A stretch of DNA of 64,000 nt from Gigantopelta aegis (lineage: Eukaryota; Mollusca; Gastropoda; Neomphalida; Peltospiridae). Below, one piece after another: positions 21,453 to 34,713 of the stretch (positions are counted from its first letter, which is position 1; each line of letters opens with the position of its first letter). A program made the translations under genes and the position numbers. The stretch is from positions 77,141,249 to 77,205,248 of the forward strand of contig NC_054702.1 in the NCBI RefSeq assembly GCF_016097555.1, written 5' to 3'. The notes beneath the pieces are model-generated. The model was not told the DNA's origin and made no database searches. It saw only the letters and a list, made by a program, of their open reading frames with translations.

Positions 21453-22542
21453 CAGGGTTGAAAATTAACATGAAAACCAAGGTCACCAGCAGGGCCAGTT
21501 GAAGAAAAATCTTACTGGCCCTTCTTAAATTCAACTAGCCCTCCCAATTATCACATTGGATTTTAACTGCACAGGTAAAATTAAAACCATAGTGGGTTTT
21601 TTGTTGAATAATAACCGTTTGCGTTAAAGAAAATCGATGAATTGACGTTTAACTTCATAATGAATGAAGTAAAAATTGATATAAAAACATGTTAAGTTTT
21701 AAACCTATACCAACTCAAATAAATAAAAATTTGAAAAAGAAATCCAGTATAAATAAACATGTTTCTTTACAAAGTACCATTAAATTAAACATATTAAATC
21801 TCATTTTTAACGCAGGGTAAAAGATAATGCAGTAGAAATGAAGAACTGCGTGTGCTTTAGTAAACTAGTTTGGGAGTGGCAGTCCTCTGTGGTGATGCAA
21901 GAGGGGTGGAATAAACTTTGTGGTAATACAAGAGGGGTGAATTTCCCAGCAAATGATTTCCTTGGGAGTGGCTGTTCTAGATAGAGATCGATGGAATCAC
22001 CCACTGTTTTGCCAAATGCCCATTCGACACTGCTTTGTGCAGAGATACGGTCCTAATCATGTATTAAAGTTGTGTCATTCAGATTACCTTGGATGTTCCA
22101 TCAATTGCCTTAAAACTTGTATCAAAAACAAAGAGAGTTAACCTATGCAGTTTGATGGTAATTTGTAAAGAATTTTTTATTTTAATTTACAGTGCACTTT
22201 TATCCCCAATAAAATGTTATTTGAGACGGTATGGGTTTAAAACTTAATAAATTAATATGTTTTATATGAATTTTATCTTTATTCATTATGTTGGCGCTGT
22301 CAAAATATAGAACCTGTTCTAGGTCTTCTGCTGCCAGATCTGTAGTTTGTGCCAACATAGATGTGGTGTGTTTTATCACACTAGATTCAGTATCAGTGTG
22401 TTTCTGTTTTTTAACTAGTACAATACTCAGCAGACACTAAAATCAATGGTCGCCCAACGGACTACCTTTGTAATATTCCTAGTCACCCTTAGCCAGTAAA
22501 GGTCGCCACGGGTGACCGGGCGACTGCTAATTTTCAACCCTG
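21453..22542. mobile_element. 1.1-kb non-autonomous DNA transposon, CAGGGTTGAAAATTA ends
   Basis: The left end CAGGGTTGAAAATTA and right end TAATTTTCAACCCTG are a perfect 15-bp inverted pair. CATCCAG at 21446-21452 and 22543-22549 is a 7-bp target duplication. CAGGG ends and 7-8 bp duplications fit hAT. No transposase frame remains. Confidence 0.9.
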
Positions 22543-22607
22543 CATCCAGTATTCTCCAGTGATCCCAAGGTTGTATTTAAGACAAACAGAACGTTTACGT
22601 GACTTCT

Positions 22608-22702
22608 CAGGGCTAGCTCTGGGTGATCAGAAAATTTGGCCAAATTATCTCAAAAATAAAATTTGCAGTTGGTGAATTTGGCAAGTGGCAGAGCTAGGCC
22701 TG
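22608..22702. mobile_element. Short MITE, CAGGGCTAGC family, copy 1
   Basis: The left end CAGGGCTAGCTCTGG pairs with the right end CAGAGCTAGGCCTG, with AAATTTGGCCAAATTATC inside. Two relatives lie at 24067 and about 49852. Confidence 0.75.
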
Positions 22703-23845
22703 CTTCACTGCATACAGAATATACTCAGCAAATTTCTACAGTGTTACTGTTTTGTATATTGACATTTATGATTTGTTCCAGTTTGAAATATCCATTCCAG
22801 AATTTGTGTTCAGATTATATGTAACAAGACTTTTTAAGTTATTGGTTTTAGCTACCTTTAACCATGATAACAGGACAGTCAAAAGACAAATTCTGGTGAA
22901 ATTCACACCAGGACTTGATGTTCACAACATTTATTAATAGTTTGTCCATAATGGGTCTTCATACAAAACAATAATAACACCCGCAGTAACTGAGAGTTCT
23001 TTCCCTTTGTTATGTATGTTATTGCATCAAAACTGATACATGGTTTCTACTGGAAATTAATAACTTGGGTGGGGATTTTTTTTTTTCACTATATGCATGA
23101 AAGCATGAATTAAAAAAAAAGCAAAATTTTGTTTTGATGTTTAAACAAATGTTTGTATTCATAATCCCATTTTCCGAGAAACCACATAGAGCTTGCTATG
23201 CTATACATATAGCAAGCAAATTGACCATATATTAAAAACAGTTGTACTGTTATTTCCTTATTATAAAAGCAGTTGTACTGTTATTTCTATTTTACCTGAC
23301 CTGACCAGACCCTCATTTAGTATTTACTACTAACTGCCAACGTCTACGGGTTGTCACTTACGTCAATCATGTAGCAACGTCCTGGTAATTAACCTGTCAA
23401 AAACAACAAAAGAATGTAATGGACCAAGGACCAAAACAGTATGGCATAATGAAAAAATATGTTATATGTTACAACGACAAGTTCGTCCTTGGGTCATTTT
23501 GTTGTGATATATATGTTAGGCCTAAAAACAATATGTGTGTTTCAGGTTTACTGACCTACCATAATTTTAAGTGTTTTGAAGTAAAAAAAAGAATTAAAAA
23601 AAAAATTAATGATCCCTGATGTTTTGCAATCAGCAAACTAAACTCGGAACACTTGAACTGATTACGGTTTCTTGGAAATAAGTCATATGTACCAATAGAC
23701 CGGTTGTAAGGGTAGCCTGGTTCATGGTTTTTCATGATACATGTACTTTAAATTTCCACCCATGTGTCTGTAAACAGATGAAGTTAATTTTTGGTGTTTC
23801 TGCATACCTTAATTCAGGTGTTTTTTGTGTGTGTTTTTTTTTCAG

Positions 23846-26800
23846 AACATTATTCATAGGAAGGATAACACAATGCTAAAATCCTAGTGAAGAATACTGT
23901 GATTTTCTGAAATGAAGCCAAGTCACAGCAGGAAAAGTCCTGAAATTGTGGTTCCAATAATGGCAAATGTCTGCAAGGTGATTTCCTTTTACATTACCCC
24001 AACAGGGGTTTATTGTGCAGCCACCCCCCTTTAATTGTCATTCATTGAGAACACTGCATCAAGTAACAAGGCTAGCTCTGGGTGGGCAGAAAATTTCACC
24101 AAATTATCTTTTAACTTGACTTATTTTCTAACAAAATATTAATAATTACATTAAAATAAAATTGGCGAGTGATAGAGCCAGCCCTGAAGTAACCATAGTT
24201 TAGAATATGCCATAGTGTTTTTAAACAAATATTACTTTCCTTGTTTCTCATAAAATGTAAAATCCCATGGCCTGTTAACAGGCCCATTGGGTTATTTTTC
24301 ATTCTAGCCAGTGCACCACAACTGGTATATCAAAGGCCTGTCTGTGGGAAGATCCCTCGCTACTAACTAAAAAATATATCTGGTTTTCTCTCTAATGTTG
24401 TAATTACCAAATGTTTGACATCAATAGCCAATGAATAATAAGTCAATGTGCTCTAGTGGTGTCATTAAACAAAACAAACTTTTAACTAACCAATGGTAAT
24501 GGATTAAAAAAAATTGTCTTTATAAATAATACTACATACGTTTATTTGTCTGAAAAGAATACATGTATTTTTTATTTTTTATTATCAGAAGTGTGGCTGT
24601 ACCTGTGAAAGTTGCTTCACAAACTCAACCAGGTAATATAGTCTTAGAAACTAGCTTGTTATTTTGCTTTCTGGAGATGTCAACTTTCACGTTTTGTTCA
24701 GTGTTAAGTGTTATATTTAGCTCCATTTCTCACAAACTATAAATCTTACTTGAATGAAACTTGGCATATAATGAAATATCAAGGAATGTTGGGGGTGGGG
24801 AGAAATTTATTGAATTAAAAATGTTTTAACTGAATTTAATTATTTTTTTTTTATTTTTTTTTTAACATGCAATGAGATCAGTGACACCAAATAGGTTTAT
24901 TATAAGAAAGACATTTAATTCTTCAGAATTTTTATTTGTACTTTGGTTTAGTACTGGTTAACAATATTAAACTATCTTACATAAGGTTACAACAGATGAA
25001 AATAAATACAAAACTACTTTACAAAAAATTATAAAATCCTGTTTCTTAACTTTATTTATAAATTCGTTTTCTAAATTAAAGTTATGGAATATGACGAGCT
25101 CTATTTTGTAATACCTATTAATTAACTCATGACTCTTAAAAAGTACAAAGCTGATAAACCTGTCATTCTCAATACATTTGCAAATATATAATTGTCTGAT
25201 AATGATATAGGTGTAGAAAAAACCTTAATGGGTTTACCAGGCATCAGAATAAGCATACTATACTTTCAAATTTGTTCTTCATTCATATCACTGTTCTAAT
25301 TGTATTGATGCTTAAATGTACATTTTATATTTTAATAACGCAATTATTCAAAATTTAGGTGGTGTTAATATAGTATATTGTTCAATAAAATTTTGTGGAG
25401 AATGAAGTACCATTTTGACTTTCTTGACATGTGTTAACCTCCTAGTAACTTTAATGACCACTCTTGACTTATTTCAAACCATGGTTTATTGTGGATTATA
25501 ATATGTAAGCAAGCTGTATTAGATATTCATACCATGACAGTGTTTCTGCCAGAAAGAAATCTTTGGGTATGGCGCTATGGAATTGAATGCAACCACAATC
25601 AACAGGGGGTATAGGATCCTCCCCCAGAAAGAAAATGGTTTAAGTTTAGGGTTAGGGTTAAGAAAATCATAGAGTACTGATAAGAGTCATTCATTTTCTC
25701 AAGAGATTAACTTTAAAAAAAAAACCAATTTGCAAAACATTTGGGTATGGCGCCATACCCATTTTACCCTCTGGCAGAAACCCTGCATGAAAAATATCAC
25801 CTCATAACACCTCAAGTCTTATTTATATTAGGATATTGCATGTTGACCATATTGGTTTAATTTCTACTTGTAATGGACTTATTTGAGAGTAGTGAGGTTA
25901 TGTGTACAGCGTAGTGAAATGTAAATTAATATAATGGGCTGAATTTATGGACATGTACCGGTATAAACAAGCTTTGTAAATTATAAGGTGAAGTAATTGT
26001 CTTGACACAAAGGCAGGGCACTCTGAACCTTATACAGCTGGATGTAAACATCACAGAATTAATAAAATGTTATAGTTACACTGTCACTTCCTCGTTTATT
26101 ATTAATGATGTGTAGCCAGGCAATTGTATGTGATGTTTATATATGTTCTATGGATCTCTGATCTGAAATAAAAATCTATTATTATTATTAAAACAAGCTG
26201 TTGCACTGAGCTCTATTGAAATATACATTTAGACAACTGTTGTAATGGTTATATTGAAATAGAACATAGCATTTTGACAGCTGTTTATAGATTAATTTTT
26301 GTTGGTTACACCTATAAATATGAATGATATGGAGAATTGTGTTCATGATTACATTATTATACATGTTACTTATAGTCTTGATCAATTTTCATACACATAT
26401 AAAAAAAATAGTTGAATTTTTTGCCTCCATTCCATTTGTACTTGGCAAAATTGGAAGAAAAAGAAACAGTTTATGGCAGTGTTTCTGCCAGAAAGAAATA
26501 TTTGGGTATGGCGCTGTAGAATTGAATGCAACCACAGTCAATAGCGGGTTGAGGGGCCTCCCCCAGAAAGAAAATGGGTTACGTTTAGAGTTAGGGTTAA
26601 GAAAATCATACAATAATTAAGTTTGTCATAAGGTTAACTTAAGAGAAAAAAGGTGGGTATGGCCATACCTGTTTTAACCTCTGGCATTTTTAGAATGCTA
26701 TAATTCTTTTCGAAAGATTTATAATAATGTTCTCATCTTATTGCCTTTCTCTCTAAATTGCTTAACCTTTTCTCCTCAGTTTGTCTTATTTTGTAATTTT

Positions 26801-29800
26801 AATGTAGTAATTTCAGGGATGGGGTATTGAAGCATTACCTTAAAATGACATACATACATTAGTTAAGTGATATTGATTTGTATCTATAGTCTAGACCTCC
26901 ATCAGGAAATTGAGGAATTACAGTTTCATTTGATACGCAGTAAAAACCACATCTCACAGTTGGAACACGAACTGGCCGACAACAAGCAGCTTTCTGAATA
27001 CGAACTGGTGAAATTCAGAGAGGAATTTGCCAGGCTAAGAGATAGATATGAAAGGTGGGATGGAAGAATCATATTATTTACAAATTATTTTGTTAAACAA
27101 TGAATCAATTTCTAAATTGCAAATATGCAGACAGTCATATTTTAGTACATTTTGTTTTAGTATTTGCAACTTTAAGCAGTTTAAGAAGTGCTCACACTGG
27201 AAATAATTTTGTCTTATCAAACTTTCAAATATGTAGAGTAATTCTTTAAACATTTTATGAGCCAGATATTAAATGTAACCAATTTGGCAATGGGCTGGGT
27301 GAGCCCTGTTAAGTTTCTATAATTAGATATTATGTATTTTTATGGAATCAGGTGGTATGAACATTGTCAGTTTTTAATGGTGAATAATTTCTCTGAGGAT
27401 TTTTGTCTTCATTAGGATCCAAACAGATAGTAACAGCTCTACAGTTTTAATTATAAATAAAATTAGCATTGTCACAAAATAATATTTAACTTACATTTTC
27501 AGATAGTTGTTTTTTATTTCTACTTCACAAAATGTTTTATGATATTTTTTTCCATTGCAGATTGATGGAAAGTCACAAGAGAATGCAGAAAGTAAATCAT
27601 GATTTAGAAGATAAACTCCTAAAAATTGTAAGGATCTACTTACAGTCGAGGTTTTTGAATACTCTTCTTGATATGAAATCAAAGAGTAGTGTGATTTGTG
27701 ACATGCTAGCTAGGCTATCGGTTGAGAAGAATTATGTAAAGATTAAAATGAAAAATAAAAAGTTTGAATTAAAGCTATATAAAAGTAATGGATGGTCATC
27801 TGTGAAATTAAAAATATATGTAAAATGATCTCTTTTTGTGTACATATGAAAAAACTTCTATTGTCCAAGTTTTCTCTGATGAAAACATGTTTTTGTGGAG
27901 CACTGGAAATAGAAATAATAAAATGTGTTTTTAGAGAGGATTGATGTGGAAAACATATTTGACTTAAGTAGATGCTATTTATACTTGAATTGATATGGTA
28001 TTATAAGAGTACAAATATATAATTAAAAATTAAAAAAATATTGGGTAAGAGGGGCATTCAAAGATTTAGACTAGCCCATTTATTGTAATGGTTTGTTGAT
28101 AATTTGATTATTGAAAGTTTTTCTTATAACTTAAGCCATAATGTTTGCTACAGAAGAAACCGTTTTGGGGTGATCCAGGTTGCTTTCATTACATCCTTTC
28201 TTTTTTGTTTTGTGGATGAACATGAATCTACAAAGTTTATCATATCTAAATGGATTTGTTTGAGTCATCTTACTTAAGAAAATATTTTATCACCACTCTC
28301 AGCTTAAAAACCTGAAAGGGCATGTTTCATTCAAATGATTAAACAATTGAAACACAGTATATAATAGCAGGTTGTTTTATTGATTCTGCATTGAATAATG
28401 GTTCTGTTATGTGGAACATGGTTTTGTTATGTGGAACATGGTTAGGCTATAGATGTTTAAAAGGCTCTTCAATGTACTTCTGTACTGTTGTATTGGAATC
28501 ATTTTAAACAGTTGTTTGTTTTATTTGTCGGTTTTCCTCTTCTTTTGGGGGTTTCATCTATACAAAATTGATTTTGCATAATTTCAGGTTAATAAATTTG
28601 AGGGTGAAAAGATTTCTTTACAAAGAGAGTTGGCTTCCATAACATCAAGACTAATTGAATCTAAAGTAATGGTTTGTGAACTTGAAGAAGAAAATGTAAG
28701 TGGATCTTATTTTATTTCTAAAGGATTTGATAATTGTAATTAATATTTTTAATATGCTGTCAGAATATTTATTTTTAGTTTAAAATGTAAAGATTACATC
28801 TTGAACTACATGCCCATAAAAAAGCACAACAAAATAATTTCATTTACTAACGGAAACAAATTAATTGTATTGGCATTATCTACAGAGTGTGACCAACAGA
28901 TTACATTGGATGTAAGTTATGCTTATGCGTTGTTAAACTGTACTATTTGACAGTGAAACACAGGCTGCTGTTTAATGGATACACGACAGATTTAAAAAAT
29001 ATATTTTCTTGTTTTACTAAAAATTCTTGGGAGAAACAACGGTTTATGCCCTGTCTGAATTATATTTCATTTGTTGTATAATCGCATATGAATGTAAAAT
29101 ATGTAGCATTTGCAACTATGATAGTGCACATTTAAATCTTTCAGGATCGATGTCGAAGAGATTGCAATTTGGCAGTACAGCTTCTACATTGCAAACCATC
29201 AACTTTTGTTGCTCATAAACTGAATTCGGTAAAAAGTTTCTTTTGTTTCTTTTAAATTACTTCTAAACTAATGTTATTTTCACTTAGATGAAACACAGCA
29301 TTGCTGCGGTAACATTATTATAAAGTGTATGTTAACATCTCACCATTTTTAATACATTGTATTAAACAATTGTTGATTTCATTAATGCTGATTTTTTAAA
29401 ACCAGGATTATGAGTTATAGTTAATTAAAAATGCTGAATGGTACTTCATAAGATCAGTACTAAATGGTTAAATATTAAAAATGTAATGTAAACCGGATTA
29501 ACATTGTGATTTTTTATCAGTGAATACACACATTAGTGCATGTTAGCAACATGTAAATTTCGTAAACCAACCATTGGTATCTGTACCTTGAAAAAAAATG
29601 TGTGCATATAAATCTTGTAATTTGAGTTTGGAATGAATGAATGAATGAATGTTTCAGGGTTTGCATGCATCATGGAAAACCTGAAAAACTATATTTTTCA
29701 ATAAAAAAGTCATAAAAAGTCATGGATAATCAACTTATTGCTTCCACCCCTGACTCCACACTGGAGAAGAAAAAAAAAGACACCCGGAAATAAAATTTGA

Positions 29801-31984
29801 ATAAAGTGTATAATTCTTAAATTGGTAAATCCGATCGTTGTCTAGAAGCACAAGTGCTAAACTGGTTCGGGTTAGAATGAGTCAGTTGACTGGTATTTGT
29901 CTCCCGACTATTACAGCATTATATTGCAAGCGTAATGCATACAGTTAATTAGTCATGCGACTAGTATTGTAATGCTTTTACAGCATTACATTGCACACGT
30001 AATGCATACAACTGAGAAACAGTTAAATATTCTTTGCCGCCTAAGGCCCAAAATACGCCGAAGCTGTGCCTGGGTCTGGGATGGCAAGTATGGTGACCAA
30101 GGGCGACTAAGAATTTTACAAAGATAGTCCGTTGTGCAACCATTGATTTTAGGGTCTGGCGAGTATGGTACCAGTTAAAAAAAACCTCACTAAAACTGAA
30201 TCGAATGTAACAAAATACACCGCATCTGTGCTGATGTGAACTACAGATCTGGACCCATATTCACAAAAAAGTGTAAATTTACGTCTACGACTAGCACTTA
30301 CGTGTGCCGTAGATTTACGTTTACATGCAAGAAGCACCTTATTCTCAAAGATGGTCGTAAATGTAAACGTAACTTGGTTGGACGTAAATCTACGATTTAA
30401 CATTCTCACTGGAGTAATTAATAAAAACACATTAGAAACGATGGCTACCGGGTAAATAACAAATGTGCAAAACGCAATTTTGTTTGTCGTCTGCTAACAA
30501 TAACATAGCGAACAGTGAACCATGGCATTTTGGTATTGGTAGGGATCCGCGTTTTGGTACGAACTTGAGGACATTTCTTAAAAAGGAAAAGATAACTCAG
30601 GAGAAATTGGCCGAGTCGAAAATATCCGTTCGATCACGAACAAAAATATGTTCATTCCGTGGGCGTTCACCATCGCAAACTGCTTCATTTATTGGAAATA
30701 CTGCTAGTTTCCGTAAATAATAGTAAATAACGGCCCTCGTGCTTGATTTATTATATGTACACAACTTACGTGCAGCGTTAGTTGCAACCTGAGGCACTCT
30801 TATATTTACGTCCAACTTTACACGTAACTTACGTTTTCGTTGTTTCGTGAATAGCTCTTCAGTCGTAGATTTACGTTTACGTGTAAAACTAGGCTTACGA
30901 TATTTTGTGAATATGGGTCCAGGCAACAGACCACATAGAAAATATGCACAATTTTCACTTTGGCAGCTGCAGTCTATGCTAGCCATATTTTAATTTATGT
31001 TTCTTAATAAACAATAGGAAAGATATATATATATATATATCAGAGTAGAATGATGATAATTATTGTTGGTGTTTAGAGAAGAAACTATTTTTAAAGATAT
31101 GAGTGCAGTTAATATATATTGAAAACACATAAGAGTCAAGACCAAGACCCAGCGATGGTGTGTTTTGGGCCTAAACTGATTTTAGCAAATACAAATATCC
31201 AGATGTACATGATGTACAAGTTCATAACTAAAATTTAAACAATAATCATATAGTCATGGAATTGTATTATTTGGGTCATGGAAAAGTCATGGAAAATCAA
31301 CTTGAAAAAGGCGTATGAACCCTGATGTTTAACAACCCCAGCACAAAAATAAATCAGCTATTGGGTGTCAGACTTTGTTGGTTTTTGTTACATATCATAT
31401 TTATCATTAAATTTAAAGCTTCTAATTTGATTAGAATCAGTTTCTACATTCATTCACAAACAAACTAACTAAACTCTTGTGTCACACAAAAGTATTTTTC
31501 TTCTATTTATACCTTCTGTAAAATGAGTGTTTTACATCAATTGCAGCTGCCAGTCGACTTACAAGACCGAGTGAAGGATCACATGACTAGAGAACAAATA
31601 CGAAATCTGGAAAACAGTCGAGCAAATGAAACAAAGTTGATACGTGTTCCAATAGCTACGTTCCCGCCAACAGCCATGTTCTATTCTGTGAATCCTACAT
31701 TGAACGAATCGAATGCTAACAATGCAGTACAAGGTGTTTCTCCAACAGACACTGTTCCGATGTCCATCATCACAAAAGTATTATCTCAACCTACATCAAA
31801 ACAGAAGTCACGGTGGACACACATATGTTTAAAGTGTGGCCGAGATGTTTCTCTGTTAGACAAGGAAGTGCAAGTTAACTTTTCTAATGTTACTGAAATT
31901 ACGGGCTTTCCACAGAAAGTTAATAGACTAAATGGTAAGCATCTTGCACATGTGAGACTCAATTCCACAGAAACAGAAATATAA
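23846..31984 (+). CDS. TJAP1: TJAP1/BEGAIN-family coiled-coil scaffold protein
   Basis: Seven coding exons (23912-23977 in an exon starting 23846, 24589-24632, 26890-27054, 27561-27627, 28588-28695, 29145-29228, 31547-31984) join in frame into about 323 residues. The N-terminus has a cysteine cluster, CGCTCESC. A heptad-rich coiled coil covers roughly residues 37-150 (EIEELQFHL to VCELEEEN). The family signature RRDCNLAVQLLHC and LPVDLQDRVKDHM follows, then VPMSIITKVLSQP, which matches VPTSVIARVLEKP of human TJAP1. TJAP1 is a tight-junction/Golgi-associated protein and BEGAIN a postsynaptic one; this looks like the single invertebrate homologue of both. The start at 23912 is preceded by a 4-codon uORF, and a splice acceptor at 23845 implies an upstream non-coding exon. 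A good donor (AATG, GTAAGC) at 31934 could extend the protein through exons I did not find; the vertebrate proteins are longer (over 500 residues). Confidence 0.85.
24067..24186. mobile_element. Short MITE, CAGGGCTAGC family, copy 2 (intron)
   Basis: The left end CAAGGCTAGCTCTGG and right end GAGCCAGCCCTG are inverted. AAGTAA at 24061-24066 and 24187-24192 is the target duplication. It sits 90 bases after the first coding exon of the TJAP1/BEGAIN-like gene. Confidence 0.82.
24279..24486 (+). mobile_element. tRNA-derived SINE, type A tail, 5'-truncated
   Basis: Starts within the body at CAGGCCCATTGGG, then runs through CTGGTATATCAAAGG to the type A tail TAATTACCAAATG, GCTCTAGTGGTG and ATTAAACAAAAC. 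The tRNA-like head is missing. It lies 100 bases upstream of the second coding exon of the scaffold gene. Confidence 0.85.
25538..25785. mobile_element. MITE, CAGKGTTTCTGCCAGA family, copy 1 (intron)
   Basis: The left end CAGTGTTTCTGCCAGA is inverted relative to the right end TCTGGCAGAAACCCTG. CATGA at 25533-25537 and 25786-25790 is a 5-bp target duplication. GGTATGGCGC is repeated in both subterminal parts. Confidence 0.9.
26477..26690. mobile_element. MITE, CAGKGTTTCTGCCAGA family, copy 2, right end truncated
   Basis: Matches the copy at 25538 in order, including the CAACCACA and TTAGGGTTAAGAAAATCATA segments. It stops at CCTCTGGCA without the final bases. It ends 200 bases before the third coding exon of the scaffold gene. 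Confidence 0.85.
29655..31324. mobile_element. hAT-like non-autonomous element with a nested insertion (intron)
   Basis: The left end CAGGGTTTGCATGC and right end, read inverted, CAGGGTTCATACGC are followed inward on both sides by TCATGGAAAA-type repeats. ATGTTT at 29649-29654 and 31325-31330 is the target duplication. The family, with AAAGTCATGGAAAA subterminal repeats, is a common hAT type in animals (from memory). It fills most of the last intron of the TJAP1/BEGAIN-like gene and itself hosts the element at 30249-30921. Confidence 0.82.
30249..30921. mobile_element. DNA transposon with TTTACGT-rich subterminal repeats, nested
   Basis: The left end CTGGACCCATATTCACAAAA is inverted against TTTTGTGAATATGGGTCCAG at the right (perfect 20-bp pair; the left copy begins at about 30249). 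TAGATTTACGTTTAC-type motifs recur in both flanks in opposite orientation. No clean target duplication was found. A minus-strand frame in the centre (30597-30986) contains RDRTDIFDS, which faintly recalls the N-terminus of Harbinger transposases; this is weak. Confidence 0.78.
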
Positions 31985-32524
31985 CACTTCAAAATTATTT
32001 GGAATAGAATATTTCCTTTTGTGCAATGGTGTTAGGTCACTGTGATGCTTGTGCAACAATTCCTGCTTATTTTTATTATCAGTGTAGTTGGGGGAAAATG
32101 TTAGTCAGATTTCTAATTCTGTATAAATGTTCTAAATCCTGATTGAAGTCTACATTTGCTGCCAAATGAAATATCAAGCTTTATTAAGTTTGTTTTGTTT
32201 CTTTTTTATACTTTTGAGATATGTCATTTTTATATGTGAAAATTATAATTATGTTTTCAAATTTGTATATCTAGTTTGAAATGTGTCTGAAAAGTCATGG
32301 CTTTGAACCTTCATTAATATTTATTATAAAAAGTGACCATCAGCATAAACAGTAAAATAAGGGACCATTGTCAGTGATTTATTACGGGTAGATGGTCATT
32401 ACTTGACAGATTTTGTTTTTTTAATTTAACATACCCATTGTGTAAACGGATGTGAATTTTAATATGTAATTGTTATGTATTCTTATTCCTAACCAAAACG
32501 TCTGGTAGTTATATGAATACTATT
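31985..32524. other. Probable 3' UTR or intron of the TJAP1/BEGAIN-like gene
   Basis: AT-rich sequence directly after the last recognised stop codon. No AATAAA is close enough to call with confidence, and no further exon was recognised. Confidence 0.4.
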
Positions 32525-33840
32525 CAGACCTGTCAACCTTTAGTCAAGAGAAAGCAGGAGGTGTGTGTTGAAAAAGCAGGAGATTTTGTCAAAAAGATTT
32601 TTTTAATTCACACAATTTAACCCAAAATCGCAAGATTTAAAAAAAACATTATTACAATAAGTTATATGAATACTATATAATGTCATATATACTTCTTAAC
32701 CTTAGATCTTGGCATTAAAAAAAAAAAAAAAAAAAAATTTAACACTTTTTTTTTTTTTTTAAAGTTTAAATATTATTATGATTTAATACATATTTTAAAA
32801 AATTATAATATTTTATCCAAAAATGTTAAGAACATGAACAAGAAATAAAAAATTTAATTAGTACGTTTACGGTATTACACTTACAGCCTTACAGTTACAG
32901 GTTGCGTTACATTATTTGTGGTTAGTGTACCTAAGTACCAAAGACAAATTTATATAAATCTTATAAATTAATATTCAGTTGTTACTATAATGAGGAACGG
33001 TGGCGTGGTACTTATTTAAAATCATTATAATGATGCAATAAACATTGTATTTTCATTAATCATAAGTAAAACCTCATTACGGACATCTCGTGAAATATAC
33101 CGGAATTATACCCATTTCCGTGAGTAACTTTATGTCGATGTCAGACACAACGTTTTTTAATGGTACAAAAATAATTTCTTGAAGAGTACCCGTATAACCA
33201 ACATTTTACTGCACAAACATACAAAATTAACTGACACAAGTATGTTTATACAGCTAATTGGTCTTTTCGTTGTCTTGCTGTGACATGTGATTTTAACATG
33301 CATCGTGTGTATTGCTGTCAACTCGGAGTCTGGCAGTTCAGATTCGTCATAGTTGCATTATGTAATCCAGTGGGAAGACATTTTACAATTCAGAGGTGTT
33401 ATTAGAACTAAATTGGATAGTTTTTTTTTATATATATGCAACACTGAATGTCAATACACTGCCTGTTGAATTAGCAGCAACATGCTTCGTAGCCATTACG
33501 ATGACAACAAACATTATAATAACACGTCATTTTATAAACTCCCATGTGCTTTTTTAACAATTTAAATAGGCTATCCCACAATTCTCACTTCGGCAAAGGT
33601 TAAACAGTCGGGACAATTCGGCCTGTTACATTCTCAGAAACCGAAAGTAGTCGACATTTTCCGAATGAGAAAAAAAAGGTAGAGTTACTTCCCTTATGCT
33701 ATTTTGACAAAATAGGATCGATTTTTTTTATGCTTACAAAAATGTCATTTAACAGGAGAAACTGTCTCCCGCACAGGTGAAAGGAGAATTGATCAAATAC
33801 CGGGAGACTCCCGCAGAATCCGGGAGGGTTGACAGGTCTG
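32525..33840. mobile_element. CAGACCTGTCAACC-ended DNA transposon, long copy
   Basis: The ends are the same 14-bp inverted pair as in the copy at 19752, in the opposite orientation. It is 1316 bases long. The region at about 33080-33780 is absent from the short copy. The flanks (ATACTATT and ATAGTCTA) are only partly alike, so the target duplication has decayed or differs. No transposase frame is visible. Confidence 0.85.
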
Positions 33841-34713
33841 ATAGTCTATTTTCCATGAATATCTTTACATTCTAATTGTTGCTCATTTGGTACAGTGGTT
33901 GATTTATTGCACTGTTTAATCTGATTGTGATGCATTTGGGTGCCCATGGTGTGGAAGTTTAATAGTAATTGTTAAAACATCCATTGTAGCCATATCTTTT
34001 TCAGAGATATACGATTTTGATCTTGTTTTGTTGTTCCATGACTCGACCTTAATTAACAAGATGCCTAAATACCTAAAATCACCACCTAAAACAATATCTT
34101 TAAATGAAAATAAATTATTTGCTTCTTTCTCTCTTTTTTTAATTTATTAAAATTATTGGGCTACCAATTCAGATTTTATAACCTGGTGGGCTACCACTGA
34201 AAAATGTTACGGTCATGGCCACAATTCATAACTAATGGGTTATTTTACACACAGACAGCGCTAAAACTATTTTCAACTTCATGCTTGCTTAGCTTGCTTG
34301 TACAAATAGGTACTGTTATCTAACTTGTTGGATTGCAGGATAAAAGCAATAATTAATGATAGAAGTTATCTGCTTAATTCTGTTCATTGCAAAGGGTTGG
34401 TTCATAAACCTAACAGAGTAGTTCATTGCTATTTCGCATATATATATCCCACATGGGTTTTTTACACTGGCTTTTTCTATTTTAGCTGTTAAGCTTTATA
34501 TAACAAAGTAGTTCATTGTTCCATATATTGGCATAATAGTTGTTATTTATCAATACCTTCACAGCTGATGGGTCTCTTGCCCAAAAGCTGGACATAAATA
34601 CATTAATATAATTGTATATTGTGAGGGTGAATTACTTTTGTTCTGCCATCTAGTCGTTAACTTACTGAATAATTATGATGATATTTACACTTGAAGTGTT
34701 GAAGTAAGATTGG

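Noticed and set aside
25640-25672. TTAGGG-like units suggesting an interstitial telomere repeat
   Set aside because: Only two or three imperfect units occur, and they are part of the MITE family, being present again at about 26590.
30463-30986. Overlapping frames of 85 and 129 codons on opposite strands
   Set aside because: They lie inside a nested transposon. The short RDRTDIFDS likeness to Harbinger proteins is too weak to call a gene.
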